DNA from: CAMEON01 sp963643175
Lineage (GTDB): Bacteria > Bacillota > Clostridia > Oscillospirales > CAG-272
Length of the DNA: 64,000 nucleotides
Direction of reading: 5' to 3'
Assembly (NCBI GenBank): GCA_963643175.1
Contig: CAVIJF010000001.1
Span: 124,001-188,000, forward strand
The position numbers and the translations under genes were made by a program. Every line of letters begins with the position of its first letter. The stretch's first letter is position 1. This document shows positions 44,100-53,348 of the stretch, in pieces. Under the pieces are notes generated by a model, which did no database searches, was not told the DNA's origin, and was given only the letters and a program-made list of their open reading frames with translations.

Positions 44100-44128
44100 T
44101 TGACAAACTTGCAAAAACGGTGTATAAT
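44100..44128 (+). promoter_or_regulatory. Sigma-A promoter of ilvE
   Basis: Consensus TTGACA (44100-44105), 17-base spacer, TATAAT (44123-44128). Confidence 0.87.
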
Positions 44129-44147
44129 GTACGCCAACAAGGGCAAA

Positions 44148-44200
44148 GGCGTCCGCTGGCACATACGGCTTTCGTATGTACAGGGGCGCTTTTTCTTTTT
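44148..44200 (+). promoter_or_regulatory. ilvE: Candidate transcription attenuator before ilvE
   Basis: Between the promoter and the gene, GCGTCC...CTG...ACATACG pairs with CGTATGT...CAG...GGGGCGC to form a long hairpin followed directly by TTTTTCTTTTT. This is an intrinsic terminator placed in the leader, 31 bases before the ilvE start, so read-through is probably regulated. No alternative antiterminator or leader peptide was identified. Confidence 0.6.
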
Positions 44201-44231
44201 CTGAATCAGGTAAAAGATAGGAGATAATACT

Positions 44232-45245
44232 ATGAGTATACCGACGCCAATCGGATTTGCCTACCGCAAAACAGAATATCGCTATGTTGCGCTCTATCGG
44301 GACGGTGCATGGCAGCCCGGCGGACTGACAACCGATGAAACCGTCACACTGAACGAGTCAGCCTGCGTCCTGCAGTACGCGCAGACCTGCTTTGAAGGGC
44401 TGAAGGTGTTCCGGACAGGAGACGGACACATCGTCTGCTTCCGCCCTGACCTGAATGAAGCGCGCCTGCACGATTCCTGCACGCGCATGAAAATGCCGCC
44501 CCTGCCTGACGGTATGTTTGAGGAAGCGATCCGGCAGGTTGTGCTGTCAAACCGGGATGCGATTCCGGACGCGGCAAGCGGCGGTTCCCTGTATCTCCGT
44601 CCCTGTGTGTTCGGAACCAACCCGGTGCTGGGCGTCAAGCCCGCATCAGAGTTTCAGTTCCGCCTGTTCGCCTCGCCGGTCGGCTCCTACTTTTCCGGCG
44701 GTGCCCGCCCGCTCAGAATCCGCATAACGGATTTTGACCGCGCCGCGCCCCACGGAACCGGACATATCAAGGCGGGACTGAACTACGCCATGAGCTTGTT
44801 TGCCATTGCCGATGCACACGAGAAGGGATACGACGAAAACCTCTATCTGGACGCCGGCACGCGCACGTATGTTGAGGAAACGGGCGGAGCCAACGTCATC
44901 TTCATTACACGCGACGGCGAAATGGTCACGCCGCTCTCGGACAGCATCCTGCCCTCTGTCACCCGCCGTTCGCTTCTGTACGTCGGCGAGCACTATCTGG
45001 GCATGAAAACCATCGAACGTCCCGTGAGGGCGGATGAAATCGGGGAGTTTGTTGAGTGCGGTCTGTGCGGCACGGCGGCAGTGATTTCCCCGGTTGCCTC
45101 TATCGACAACCCCGGGAGCGGGAAGACATTTACCTATCGCGCCGGAGAGCCGGACTCCAAGATTGCCGCCCTGCGTGAAACGCTGCTGTCCATCCAGCAC
45201 CGGAAGATTCCGGCTCCCGAAGGGTGGATTATGGAAATCGAGTAA
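44232..45245 (+). CDS. ilvE: Branched-chain amino acid aminotransferase
   Basis: A 337-residue class IV PLP aminotransferase that interconverts branched-chain amino acids and their 2-oxo acids. The PLP lysine is K180 in GTGHIKAGLNYAMS; EETGGANVIF and the closing GTAAVISPV cofactor loop are conserved, and YAQTCFEGLK fits the IlvE group rather than D-amino acid or ADC lyase types. AGGAG precedes the ATG. panE follows, so precursor supply for both valine and pantothenate may be co-regulated. Confidence 0.95.
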   Translation: MSIPTPIGFAYRKTEYRYVALYRDGAWQPGGLTTDETVTLNESACVLQYAQTCFEGLKVFRTGDGHIVCFRPDLNEARLHDSCTRMKMPPLPDGMFEEAIRQVVLSNRDAIPDAASGGSLYLRPCVFGTNPVLGVKPASEFQFRLFASPVGSYFSGGARPLRIRITDFDRAAPHGTGHIKAGLNYAMSLFAIADAHEKGYDENLYLDAGTRTYVEETGGANVIFITRDGEMVTPLSDSILPSVTRRSLLYVGEHYLGMKTIERPVRADEIGEFVECGLCGTAAVISPVASIDNPGSGKTFTYRAGEPDSKIAALRETLLSIQHRKIPAPEGWIMEIE

Positions 45246-45308
45246 AGGCACCGCCGCGGAATTGCACGGTGAAACCTGAAGAACTTTCTGTACGGAGGTG
45301 CATTGCAC

Positions 45309-46235
45309 ATGAAAATTGCGATTATCGGCGCGGGTGCCATGGGGTGCCTGTTCGCCTGCCTGCTGAACCGGTATGACGTCACGCTGTACGACGTCAGCCC
45401 CGCCGCCGTGGACAGTATCAGCCGGGACGGTATCCTGTTGCAGGAGCCGGACGGTTCCGAGTCACGTCACCGTATTCCCATCCGCTTCAGCGGAGAGGGA
45501 CAGGAGCCGCAGGATCTGGTTATCCTGTTCGTCAAGGACACGGCGGGGGAGGCCGCACTGCGTGCCAATCTGGGACTTATCGGCAAGGAGACGGTTCTGC
45601 TCTCGCTGCAGAACGGCATGGGTAACTTTGAGATTATGCAGAAATACGTTCCTGCCGGACGTATTCTGCTGGGCACGACGCGGCATAACTGCGTCACGCG
45701 GGCACCCGGCGTTATTTACCACTCCGGAGCCGGCGAAACGCAGGTCGGATCGCCGGCGGGCGATTTCGCCATGGCGGAAGCAACAGTCGCCGCGCTGTCC
45801 TCCGATGCCGCCGCGGTCGTCGCCTGCGCAGACGTCAAACGCCTGCTGTGGGCAAAACTGATGATCAACATGACCGTGAACCCTATGACCGCGCTTTTGG
45901 ATTCGACTCTCGGCTTTGGCGGAGAGAATCCCCATACGCAGAACATCATCCGGATGCTGATTACCGAGGCGGTCGCCGTAGCGGCTGCGGACGGCGTGAC
46001 GTTTGACGCGGAAGCTGTCACCGCATCCGTCATTCAGACCGCCCGAGTGCTCTCGACGGGGCGTGCGTCCATGTGTCAGGATATCCGCGCCGGACGCCGC
46101 ACCGAGATAGATTTCATCAACGGCGCTGTCGTGCGGCTGGGCAAGCAGTACGGGGTTCCCACCCCGTGCCATGAGCTAATGGTGAGCCTGATTCACGCGC
46201 GGGAGGACAGGAACGAAGAGGAACGGGCGAAGTAA
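45309..46235 (+). CDS. panE: 2-dehydropantoate 2-reductase
   Basis: A 308-residue NADPH enzyme that reduces ketopantoate to pantoate. The N-terminal GAGAMGCLFACLL motif (residues 7-19) binds NADPH; FVKDTAGE, SLQNGMGN and LLWAKLMINMTVNPMTAL (with the catalytic Lys) are characteristic. GGAGGTG lies 8 bases before the ATG at 45309. It shares the ilvE transcript, which suits the common 2-oxoisovalerate precursor. panB and panC are not present here. Confidence 0.94.
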   Translation: MKIAIIGAGAMGCLFACLLNRYDVTLYDVSPAAVDSISRDGILLQEPDGSESRHRIPIRFSGEGQEPQDLVILFVKDTAGEAALRANLGLIGKETVLLSLQNGMGNFEIMQKYVPAGRILLGTTRHNCVTRAPGVIYHSGAGETQVGSPAGDFAMAEATVAALSSDAAAVVACADVKRLLWAKLMINMTVNPMTALLDSTLGFGGENPHTQNIIRMLITEAVAVAAADGVTFDAEAVTASVIQTARVLSTGRASMCQDIRAGRRTEIDFINGAVVRLGKQYGVPTPCHELMVSLIHAREDRNEEERAK

Positions 46236-46272
46236 TGCTTGAGGAGCTGCCGGCTTGACTGGCGGTGCCGAC

Positions 46273-46314
46273 ATAAAATCAGAGCGGGCGCGTAAGCGCC
46301 CGCTCTGATTTTAT
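46273..46314. terminator. Bidirectional terminator between convergent genes
   Basis: ATAAAATCAGAGCGGGCGC and GCGCCCGCTCTGATTTTAT pair over 19 bp with a GTAA loop. It ends panE on the plus strand and overlaps the stop codon of the minus-strand oxidoreductase. Confidence 0.88.
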
Positions 46315-47510
46315 GCATTGTAGGTTCCTTCCGTGGAAGCAAACACCGATTCGATTCCTTCCTTGCGGCGGGAAACCTTCACGTGCTCCAGCAACAGGTC
46401 AAGGAACAGCTTCTCATCCATAGGCAGCTCAACCGGCTTGCCTGTCCATGCGGACAGGTGCATGGCGTTGGACAGGGTCAGTCCCCGAATTCCTTCCCTG
46501 CCGTCGGCTACCAGCGGCTCGCCGCGCAGGATCGCGCCCGCAAACGCATTCATGACCCCGATGTGCTGCTCGTTCTTCCCGTCCGTTTCCACCTTGCAGG
46601 TGGACGCCTTGGGGCTGGCGAAGGGCGTCTTGCTTTCCCGCGTGAACACCGACTCCGGCACCTCTAACCTGGTCATGTACAGCGAGCCGCCGTCCGTGAC
46701 CAGCGTACCGCCGTCGCATACGATTTCAAAGCGGTTGGTGCCGGGCGTGTCCCCCGTGGAGGTGACAAAGGTTCCGGTCGCACCGTTCGGATACTCGACA
46801 TAGGCAGTCACATCGTCCTCCACCTCAATATCATGCCATTTGCCGAAGTGCATCCGGACATCGACGAGGCGCGGCATTCCGCAAATCCACTGCCACAGGT
46901 CAAGGTTGTGCGGGCACTGATTGAGCAGAACGCCGCCGCCCTCGCCCGACCACGTAGCGCGCCATGCGCCGGAGTCGTAGTACGCCTGATTCCGGTACCA
47001 GTTGGTAATAATCCAGCTTGTGCGCCGGATCGGACCCAGTTCGCCGGAATCCACAATCTCCTTCATCTTGCGGTAGACGTGGTTGGTTCGCTGGTTGAAC
47101 ATCATCCCGAACACGATATCCGGATGCCTGTCCGCTTCCTCTGCCATCTCGCGCACCTGCAGGGTATACACGCCCGCCGGCTTCTCGCACATGACGTGAA
47201 TGCCCGCACGCATCGCCTCAATTGCGTACCGCGGGTGGTCGTAGTGCGGAACCGCAATCTCCACCGCGTCAATCAGCCCGGAGTGCAGCATCTCCTCCGC
47301 CGTACCGAACAGCGCAATATCCGGCTGGTGCAGGTCAGGGAATTCCGTCCGCCGCTTGTCCAGCAGTGCCTGCGTTGCCTCCAGCCGGGCGGGATTGGTG
47401 TCCGCTACGGCAGTAACCTCTATTTCGGGCGTGCGTCCGGTCAGCGTGTGATCCAGATGCCCCGTCCCCATGTTGCCCATACCGATGATACCGAGTCTCA
47501 CTTTTTCCAT
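46311..47510 (-). CDS. Gfo/Idh/MocA family oxidoreductase
   Basis: A 399-residue NAD(P)-dependent enzyme with GIIGMGNMGTGHLD (residues 8-21), AVPHYDHPRYAIEAM and the catalytic CEKPAG block; a WSGEGGGVLLNQCPHNLDL stretch and HFGKWHDIEVEDD follow in the substrate domain. It ends an operon with two TIM-barrel epimerases and a secreted GH99-like protein, so it most likely oxidises a sugar or derivative released by that system. Substrate unknown. Confidence 0.91.
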   Translation of the reverse strand: MEKVRLGIIGMGNMGTGHLDHTLTGRTPEIEVTAVADTNPARLEATQALLDKRRTEFPDLHQPDIALFGTAEEMLHSGLIDAVEIAVPHYDHPRYAIEAMRAGIHVMCEKPAGVYTLQVREMAEEADRHPDIVFGMMFNQRTNHVYRKMKEIVDSGELGPIRRTSWIITNWYRNQAYYDSGAWRATWSGEGGGVLLNQCPHNLDLWQWICGMPRLVDVRMHFGKWHDIEVEDDVTAYVEYPNGATGTFVTSTGDTPGTNRFEIVCDGGTLVTDGGSLYMTRLEVPESVFTRESKTPFASPKASTCKVETDGKNEQHIGVMNAFAGAILRGEPLVADGREGIRGLTLSNAMHLSAWTGKPVELPMDEKLFLDLLLEHVKVSRRKEGIESVFASTEGTYNA

Positions 47511-47547
47511 GTCCGTTTCCTCTTCGCTCTCTCTCTCTTTGTGTTGC

Positions 47548-48309
47548 TTACTCTAATCCCTGCGCGTGCAGCCAGTTGTAGCTCTGCTTCAGGCACAGGA
47601 ACGGATCGACGCCGTAGCAGTTATCTTGCTCGACGAAGGCATACTGCACGCCGGCATCCTCGCAGGCGCGGAGTATCTCCGGGTAGTTCATGTTTCCGTC
47701 CCCGATTGCCGCCATGCGGACTGCCTTGTCCTCCGGCGCATACACCATGTCCTTGAAATGCACGCAGTCCACACGGCCGGCAAGCCGCCGGAGCCAGTAT
47801 GCAGGATCCCCTCCGCCAGCCTGTACCCAGTAGGTATCCAGCGTCACGCCGCACTCCTCCGGTGTAAAGGTCTCGCACAGCAGGTCAAGGAAGGTTTTCC
47901 CACCAAAGCGGGCAAACTCCATGTGGTGGTTGTGGTACATGAATTTATGACCGCCCTCCATCAGCACGGGCAGAATCGGCTTGACTTCCGCCGCCATAGC
48001 GGCAAGCCCCTCCGGATTTACGCCGCGCGGGTTGGAACCGATACCAATCCAGCGGCAATGCATCGTGTCGTGAAAGCGGACGGTGCCCGCGGGATCGCGG
48101 AGGATGCGGTTGTAGTCGAAATGCGTAATCTCGACCGACAGCCCGTAAGCGTGGAGCCGCTCCGCCATCCAGTCCGCATCGTAGGGGCATACGCCCGAAA
48201 GCTGAATGTGACGGTAGCCGATATCCGCCACCCGCTTCAGGGATTCGTCCAAAGCATCCGGTGTTTTGCAAAAATCCCGGATTGTGTAAAACTGTGCGCC
48301 GATTTTCAT
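47548..48309 (-). CDS. Sugar phosphate isomerase/epimerase-like TIM-barrel protein
   Basis: A 253-residue TIM-barrel protein starting MKIGAQFYTIRDFC, a typical opening of this superfamily. Likely ligands are in MYHNHHMEF (His), GVTLDTYWVQAGG (Asp), VHFKDM (His/Lys) and the final YAFVEQDN (Glu). GGAAAGG precedes the ATG. It lies 37 bases upstream of the oxidoreductase gene and 55 bases after another epimerase. Substrate unknown. Confidence 0.89.
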   Translation of the reverse strand: MKIGAQFYTIRDFCKTPDALDESLKRVADIGYRHIQLSGVCPYDADWMAERLHAYGLSVEITHFDYNRILRDPAGTVRFHDTMHCRWIGIGSNPRGVNPEGLAAMAAEVKPILPVLMEGGHKFMYHNHHMEFARFGGKTFLDLLCETFTPEECGVTLDTYWVQAGGGDPAYWLRRLAGRVDCVHFKDMVYAPEDKAVRMAAIGDGNMNYPEILRACEDAGVQYAFVEQDNCYGVDPFLCLKQSYNWLHAQGLE

Positions 48310-48364
48310 AAGTGTGACCTTTCCGCCGGGCGGAGCCCGGCATTATTGCAGTTAATTGTTGCGG

Positions 48365-49225
48365 TTATATATCGGCAAGAATGCCGCGCAGCCGTTCCGC
48401 CGCGCAGTCAAACGCCGCCCGGGCATCCGGGAAGCGCACGACCTGCCCGACGGCACTGCGGTCGCCGTCCTCCTCCAGCCCTGCCAGCCCGACAAAATCC
48501 GTCAGGTGCGGCTCCAACGTCAGGACGGCATCGGGCGCCTGCGCCGCCATCAGCGGCAGGTACTGCCGCTGAGCACCAATGCCGTCCCCGGGCGGGACAA
48601 TCTGTCCTGCCGCGTTGCAATCCTTGATATGCCCGTAGTACACGAACGGGGACAGCGCCTCCCATGCCTGCATGACATCCTGCCCGCACTGCACGAAGTT
48701 CGCCGGGTCAAATACCGCCCGCAGTCCGGGAATTGCATCGTGCAGTGCCCGGCAGCGGGGCGCGGTATCGCCCCAGATGCCTTTCTCGTTCTCGTGGCAG
48801 GGAATCACGCCCGCGTCAGACGCCATCCGGACAAAGATTCCCATGCGGCGGCATACCTCCGGAAAGAACTGCTCCTCGCCGCCGGTGCCGTAAAAGCTGA
48901 ACAGACGGATGCAGGATGCTCCGAAAATCTCCGCCATGCGCAGAAGGCGCTCAAACTGCCGCTCCTCCTGCCCGAAATCCCGGTGAATGTCGCTTTTTCC
49001 TGCCGGGGAGCCAATCGACCAGACGCGGATGTTCGCCTCGTCCAGCTCCTCCCGGAAGCGGCGTGCCGCCTCCTCCGACAGGTCCGCAATGTTCACACCG
49101 TCCACATTCCGGATTTCCAGCAGACGGATACTGTTGTCCCGGAGGGCGCGTATCTGCCCTGCCTTGTCCGCCGCGGCTTCATCCGCAAAGGCGCACAGGC
49201 GAAAGGGCTTGTTCTTCTGTTCCAT
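48365..49225 (-). CDS. Sugar phosphate isomerase/epimerase-like TIM-barrel protein
   Basis: A 286-residue member of the same superfamily. Features include LCAFADEAAADKAGQIRAL at the start, PCHENEKGIWGD (Glu), RAVFDPANFVQCG (Asp), VYYGHIKDCN (His/Lys) and LTLEPHLTDF (Glu). It starts 3 bases after the stop of the giant secreted protein, so translation is probably coupled. AAAGGA precedes the ATG. Confidence 0.88.
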   Translation of the reverse strand: MEQKNKPFRLCAFADEAAADKAGQIRALRDNSIRLLEIRNVDGVNIADLSEEAARRFREELDEANIRVWSIGSPAGKSDIHRDFGQEERQFERLLRMAEIFGASCIRLFSFYGTGGEEQFFPEVCRRMGIFVRMASDAGVIPCHENEKGIWGDTAPRCRALHDAIPGLRAVFDPANFVQCGQDVMQAWEALSPFVYYGHIKDCNAAGQIVPPGDGIGAQRQYLPLMAAQAPDAVLTLEPHLTDFVGLAGLEEDGDRSAVGQVVRFPDARAAFDCAAERLRGILADI

Positions 49226-49228
49226 AAT

Positions 49229-52200
49229 TCAGTTTTCCTTTCTGCAATAACGGACAGCGGGCAGAATACCGATCAGCACCAGCACTGCAAAGGCACTGCC
49301 TGCTGCCGATCTGCATCCTCCGGCGGCTGATGCGCCGGACGTCTCCGTTTCGGTGACGGGTTCCGGGTCGGTCTCTGTTCCGATGCTTCCGGTTCCCGTA
49401 TCGGTATCTGTCCGGAAGCCCTGTCCCATATTCAGCGTTTTCAGCAGGCGATCGTCCGGGCTGAATGTCTGCGCAGTCATGACAGACGCGAAATCCGCCG
49501 TCAGATGCCCGCCCTCCACGGACTGCTCCACGTAGGAAACCGACAGATCGTCGGCATCCATGGTCTGAAACCGGGTGGTCAGTGCAATCTGCGACCCGGA
49601 CGAGTTGAGGCGGGTATTGTCCACTTCCAGCAGGACGGTTCCCGCCGGATCCGTCAGCGTCGCCTTCCCGTAGTATCCCTGTCCCGTTCCGTCCGAGGCA
49701 TAGGTCACGCCGGGCGATTCAAGCAGCACCGAACAGATTTCCGTGTCGTTGAAATAGATTGTCGCGACCGTACCGTCGTCGGTACAGCGCAGAGTAAACC
49801 ACTCATCAGCCCCCGGCGCATGACCGTCCGGATAGGCAAACCGGTAGGATGCCGACGCAACGGTCAAGCCGTCCGGCGCATAGCGCTTGATGCGGATGTC
49901 CAACCCATCCGCCGTGGGAATGATGCCGATGCCGGAGCCTGCAAGGGACGATCCGCCGAACTGACTGCCGCCGTTTTCCGCATACCAGTCCCACTCATAG
50001 TAATTGAAGCACATATCCACGTTGAAGTTAGCCGGATTTTTCGGGGAAAACCTGCCCGGCATTTCGCCCCGGATGTATACGCCGCTGCTTCCCATGTCCA
50101 CCATGCGCAGCCGCACGGACAGCTCATAGGTGCCTTTGACATCGTTCCAGGTGCGCACGTCCGAGTACCCGCTCAGCCGCAGGAATTTTCCTGTCGCCTC
50201 CTTGCCTGTCAGTGCCCTGCTGGAAGAAGTTCCGGCGCTGTGCTGGAAGTAAGCCGCAAGGGCGGTACTGTCCAGATTGCTGTTTGCCCGCTCACTCTCC
50301 ATGTCAAAGGTTGTGTTGACCGTATGCTCCACCAGTTTGGTTGCGTAGGACACGCCGGTCTGCACCGCCTGCGCGGTCGGCAGGCTGACGGTACGGTCGG
50401 TTGTATCAAACGTGACCGCCTGCTCCGGCGTGGTCGTGTACGCCTCACACAGGTACCGGAACGCAAAGCGGTTATCCGGCGCCGTATCGCCCAGATCCAT
50501 AAAGCCCATGACATCCTTGACCCCGTCGGCGGCGGGATTCACGGAATTGTCCGCCCATTTGAAATTCAGCACGTCTACCCTGCCGGAAAGCCCCAGCAGT
50601 TCCTTGGGCAGGCGCACGGTCATGTACTGTCCCTGCACCGCATAGTACGCCCCGCCAACCGTTTCGCACTGCATATCCGTGCCGGAAATCCTGTCCACCG
50701 TCACGGCGAAGGAATCGCGGTCGCGGTTGAGGAGGAAATCAAATCCCGCCCAACCGTTCGTTGCGTCGCCGTCCGTATCCAGATACAGGTTCATCCAGTT
50801 TGCGCCGTCGTCCAGAACGATGTCCTGCGCACACCTGACAAGGAAGTACAGGTTATCCTCATCCTGCGACACCTGCGCATACTCGAAGTCGTTGCGCCCG
50901 GAGCCGTTGATATAGCGGAAATCCGCATCGTAGGAAATGCTGTTACGGTGCTCCACATCGCCCAGCAAATCCATGTAGGTCTGCTCTATACCCGACCATG
51001 TGCTCAGGTCATAGATGTCCACGGTCGCCTGATGATCCGCCACGGGTGTTTTGGCAATGCCCTTGAACTGTCGGATATAGTCGGTCATCTGATAGTAATA
51101 GTTGTCGCCGAAGCCGTAGCCGTCCCGGTTTCGCATCGGCTCGGCGTCACGGGAGAACTCGGCGTTGAAGTTATCGACATAGCGGTAATCGGATGTCCCG
51201 TTGCAGAAATTACCCGTATCCCGGAAGCAACCGGCAATCCATTCGTTCCAGCCGGTAATCATCAGCACGAACGGGTCATCGGCAGGCACCTTGTCCCGGA
51301 TAAGCGTCATTGCCGCCTCAAACTGCGAGGCAAAGCCCAGTCCCTGCCCGGCGCGCTCAATGGAGGAAAACTCGTAGTCGTTCTGTTTGTTGTTCGGCTG
51401 GCGTCCGTTGGCAAAACTGCGACCCTTGCTGGTCGTCGCGTGATGTCCCAGCGCAATCGACAGGGATTCCGGCTTCCCTCCGGCACTGCGTCCCCAGCCG
51501 CCGTTCTCCATTTTGACACTGCCGGCCTGCCGCATGGTCCTGTACTCCTGTAGCCACGGCCAGTAATTATCCTTGTCCACCCACGCCCAGCTTCCGCGCA
51601 CCGTGAACTTTTCGTTCAGCGTCCGGAGCTGTGCCGCTGTCAGGGATCCGGTGTTCCCGAAGATGAGCGGTTTCCCCTCCCAGAGGAAGAACAGCTCCCG
51701 GTAGGTGTTCCAGTTTTCGTCCGCATACACCGTGGTGTACAGCTTCTGAATATGCGAGGCAAAGGTGTTTGCGTTGTCGCCGCAGAAGAACACAATCTGC
51801 GGCGTTTCGACTCCCTCCCGCCGCATCTGCAGCCACGTGTCAAACAGCGTCATGTGCCCGTCTATAAACACTTCGTCATTTGAAATGTCAAGGTATATGA
51901 AATCCACGCCTGCAGCCTCCAGCATATAGGCGTGCTTACGATAAACCCATGCGTCCGTATTGCGGTAGTAGCCGAAGTACGGCTCCGCCCAGTACGCCTC
52001 GCCGCCTCTGCCCGACGAGAAAAATTCTTTCACGCCGTCAATGCCGCTCTCCAGATACAGTCTGGTGTTGTCCTGCACGTGCACGCCTGCGCCGACCCAG
52101 CAGAGGAAGTAAAACAGCCCGACGTAGCGGTTTTCATTGGGGTCGCCCGCTGTCGCGTTGTCTGCTGTCGTGCGTCCCAGCGCGTCGGTTGCCGTCCACG

Positions 52201-53038
52201 TGGAGTAGTCGATTCTGCGCGTTTCTGCAGCCGCTTCAGACGTTTTCTTTTCCTCGCTGACGTGCGTGAAGACAACATTGTCGATAAAGCTGCCGTCCCC
52301 CAGCGATTCCATATAGAGCGTAAAGTAGCCGGCTTCGTCCACGTCGCTCGCGTCAGTCTCCCCCAACAGGTTGCCGGTTCCGTCCAGCACCTGCAGGTGT
52401 GTCCGGTCGTGGTACCGGACCGTCACGACCTCCGTGTCACCGCAGACAAGCCGCAGAGCATTGCGATCCTCGTATGCCGTGAAGGTTTTTGCTCCCGCGG
52501 ACAGGTCAGTCGAAAAGGGCACTCTGACCTCCATGGCGCTTGTTTTTTCGGTCACGGTAACAAAACCGGAACTGTCAATCCGAAACCACACGCCGCGGTT
52601 GGCCGGAACCGTCGCCATCTGCGCGTTGCGCAGACCGAGCGTGACCGCGCCGACCGTCAGGCACAGATCAAAGGAAACGTACCCCTTCTCCAGCGCATAG
52701 GCATCCCCGAGAAACACGCCGGAACCGACAGAAGCAGTTTTCCCGTCCGGTACCGTCAGGCGTTCGTCCCGCAACAGGGGGCTTCCGCTGTATGCAAAAT
52801 AGGAATCCGACGCATAGGAACCGATGTCCGGCGCAAGGAAATCGTATACCAGCGTGTGCAGGGTGCGTCCGACGGTGTCGTAGCCGCCCGCACGGTGCGC
52901 AATCGGGGTTCCCGCCCATGTGCGGGTTGTCCCGGTGTCCGCCGCGCGAACCGGCAGGGAGGCAGAAAAGCCGCCGACGCTTGCGGTCAGAAGAAGGACA
53001 GCCAGCAGAACGGCCCATATCCGATACAATCGTTTCAT
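49229..53038 (-). CDS. Giant secreted GH99-like glycosidase with CBM9-like domain and Cys-TM-Arg anchor
   Basis: A 1269-residue surface protein. After a signal peptide (about 1-32) come a LamG-like beta domain (about 60-265), a TIM-barrel region resembling GH99/GH71 and WbsX-type proteins (AYWAEPYFGYY, FIYLDISND, FVLMITGWNEWIAG), a CBM9/DOMON-like module (about 750-900, with NLYLDTDGDATNGWAG) and a second concanavalin-like domain. The tail has a Thr/Glu linker, then GGCRSAAG, a hydrophobic segment and YCRKEN. Role: probable extracellular cleavage of a complex glycan, possibly mannan-like, by family analogy only. Start 53038 is set by the signal peptide and AAAGGGG. Confidence 0.78.
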   Translation of the reverse strand: MKRLYRIWAVLLAVLLLTASVGGFSASLPVRAADTGTTRTWAGTPIAHRAGGYDTVGRTLHTLVYDFLAPDIGSYASDSYFAYSGSPLLRDERLTVPDGKTASVGSGVFLGDAYALEKGYVSFDLCLTVGAVTLGLRNAQMATVPANRGVWFRIDSSGFVTVTEKTSAMEVRVPFSTDLSAGAKTFTAYEDRNALRLVCGDTEVVTVRYHDRTHLQVLDGTGNLLGETDASDVDEAGYFTLYMESLGDGSFIDNVVFTHVSEEKKTSEAAAETRRIDYSTWTATDALGRTTADNATAGDPNENRYVGLFYFLCWVGAGVHVQDNTRLYLESGIDGVKEFFSSGRGGEAYWAEPYFGYYRNTDAWVYRKHAYMLEAAGVDFIYLDISNDEVFIDGHMTLFDTWLQMRREGVETPQIVFFCGDNANTFASHIQKLYTTVYADENWNTYRELFFLWEGKPLIFGNTGSLTAAQLRTLNEKFTVRGSWAWVDKDNYWPWLQEYRTMRQAGSVKMENGGWGRSAGGKPESLSIALGHHATTSKGRSFANGRQPNNKQNDYEFSSIERAGQGLGFASQFEAAMTLIRDKVPADDPFVLMITGWNEWIAGCFRDTGNFCNGTSDYRYVDNFNAEFSRDAEPMRNRDGYGFGDNYYYQMTDYIRQFKGIAKTPVADHQATVDIYDLSTWSGIEQTYMDLLGDVEHRNSISYDADFRYINGSGRNDFEYAQVSQDEDNLYFLVRCAQDIVLDDGANWMNLYLDTDGDATNGWAGFDFLLNRDRDSFAVTVDRISGTDMQCETVGGAYYAVQGQYMTVRLPKELLGLSGRVDVLNFKWADNSVNPAADGVKDVMGFMDLGDTAPDNRFAFRYLCEAYTTTPEQAVTFDTTDRTVSLPTAQAVQTGVSYATKLVEHTVNTTFDMESERANSNLDSTALAAYFQHSAGTSSSRALTGKEATGKFLRLSGYSDVRTWNDVKGTYELSVRLRMVDMGSSGVYIRGEMPGRFSPKNPANFNVDMCFNYYEWDWYAENGGSQFGGSSLAGSGIGIIPTADGLDIRIKRYAPDGLTVASASYRFAYPDGHAPGADEWFTLRCTDDGTVATIYFNDTEICSVLLESPGVTYASDGTGQGYYGKATLTDPAGTVLLEVDNTRLNSSGSQIALTTRFQTMDADDLSVSYVEQSVEGGHLTADFASVMTAQTFSPDDRLLKTLNMGQGFRTDTDTGTGSIGTETDPEPVTETETSGASAAGGCRSAAGSAFAVLVLIGILPAVRYCRKEN

Positions 53039-53166
53039 GCGTTTTCCCCTTTCTTTTGTGCGCAGGGAGGGCTGACAGCACCCCGCACGGCGGCGGTTTG
53101 CATTTGCGCCACCGGCATCCGGTTTATATGCGCAATTACGCAATATCATTCCCTGATTGTGATTAT

Positions 53167-53195
53167 AGTATAGCATAACCGGAACAAAAAGTAAA
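53167..53195 (-). promoter_or_regulatory. Sigma-A promoter of the GH99-like catabolic operon
   Basis: TTTACT (53190-53195) and TATACT (53167-53172) on the minus strand, 17-base spacer; leader of about 125 bases. Confidence 0.6.
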
Positions 53196-53215
53196 TAGGT
53201 TTTCCGAATTTTGCC

Positions 53216-53268
53216 AAAAAAAGGGAAAGGATACCGTGCGGCGTGAAGCCTGTCACGGTATCCTTTCC
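53216..53268 (-). terminator. Intrinsic terminator of the zinc-ribbon gene
   Basis: GGAAAGGATACCGTG and CACGGTATCCTTTCC form a 15-bp stem with a 15-base loop, followed on the minus strand by CTTTTTTT. Confidence 0.85.
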
Positions 53269-53348
53269 GCACGCGCGGGATACGCCGCTGTATCATGAGG
53301 CAGACACGGACGGAACCTCGCCGCCGCACACCGTGCTAAGGCAAGGTC

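Larger units (their letters stand above)
43879..44231. other. Divergent promoter region moxR / ilvE
   Basis: About 350 bases, AT-rich, with consensus promoters for moxR (43939-43967, minus) and ilvE (44100-44128, plus), then a terminator-like leader structure before ilvE (44148-44200). Between the promoters nothing further is recognised. Confidence 0.7.
53039..53348. other. Intergenic region upstream of the GH99-like operon
   Basis: About 310 bases. The operon promoter lies at 53167-53195 and the zinc-ribbon terminator at 53216-53268. The first 130 bases are a G+C-rich leader in which I saw no clear structure. Confidence 0.65.
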
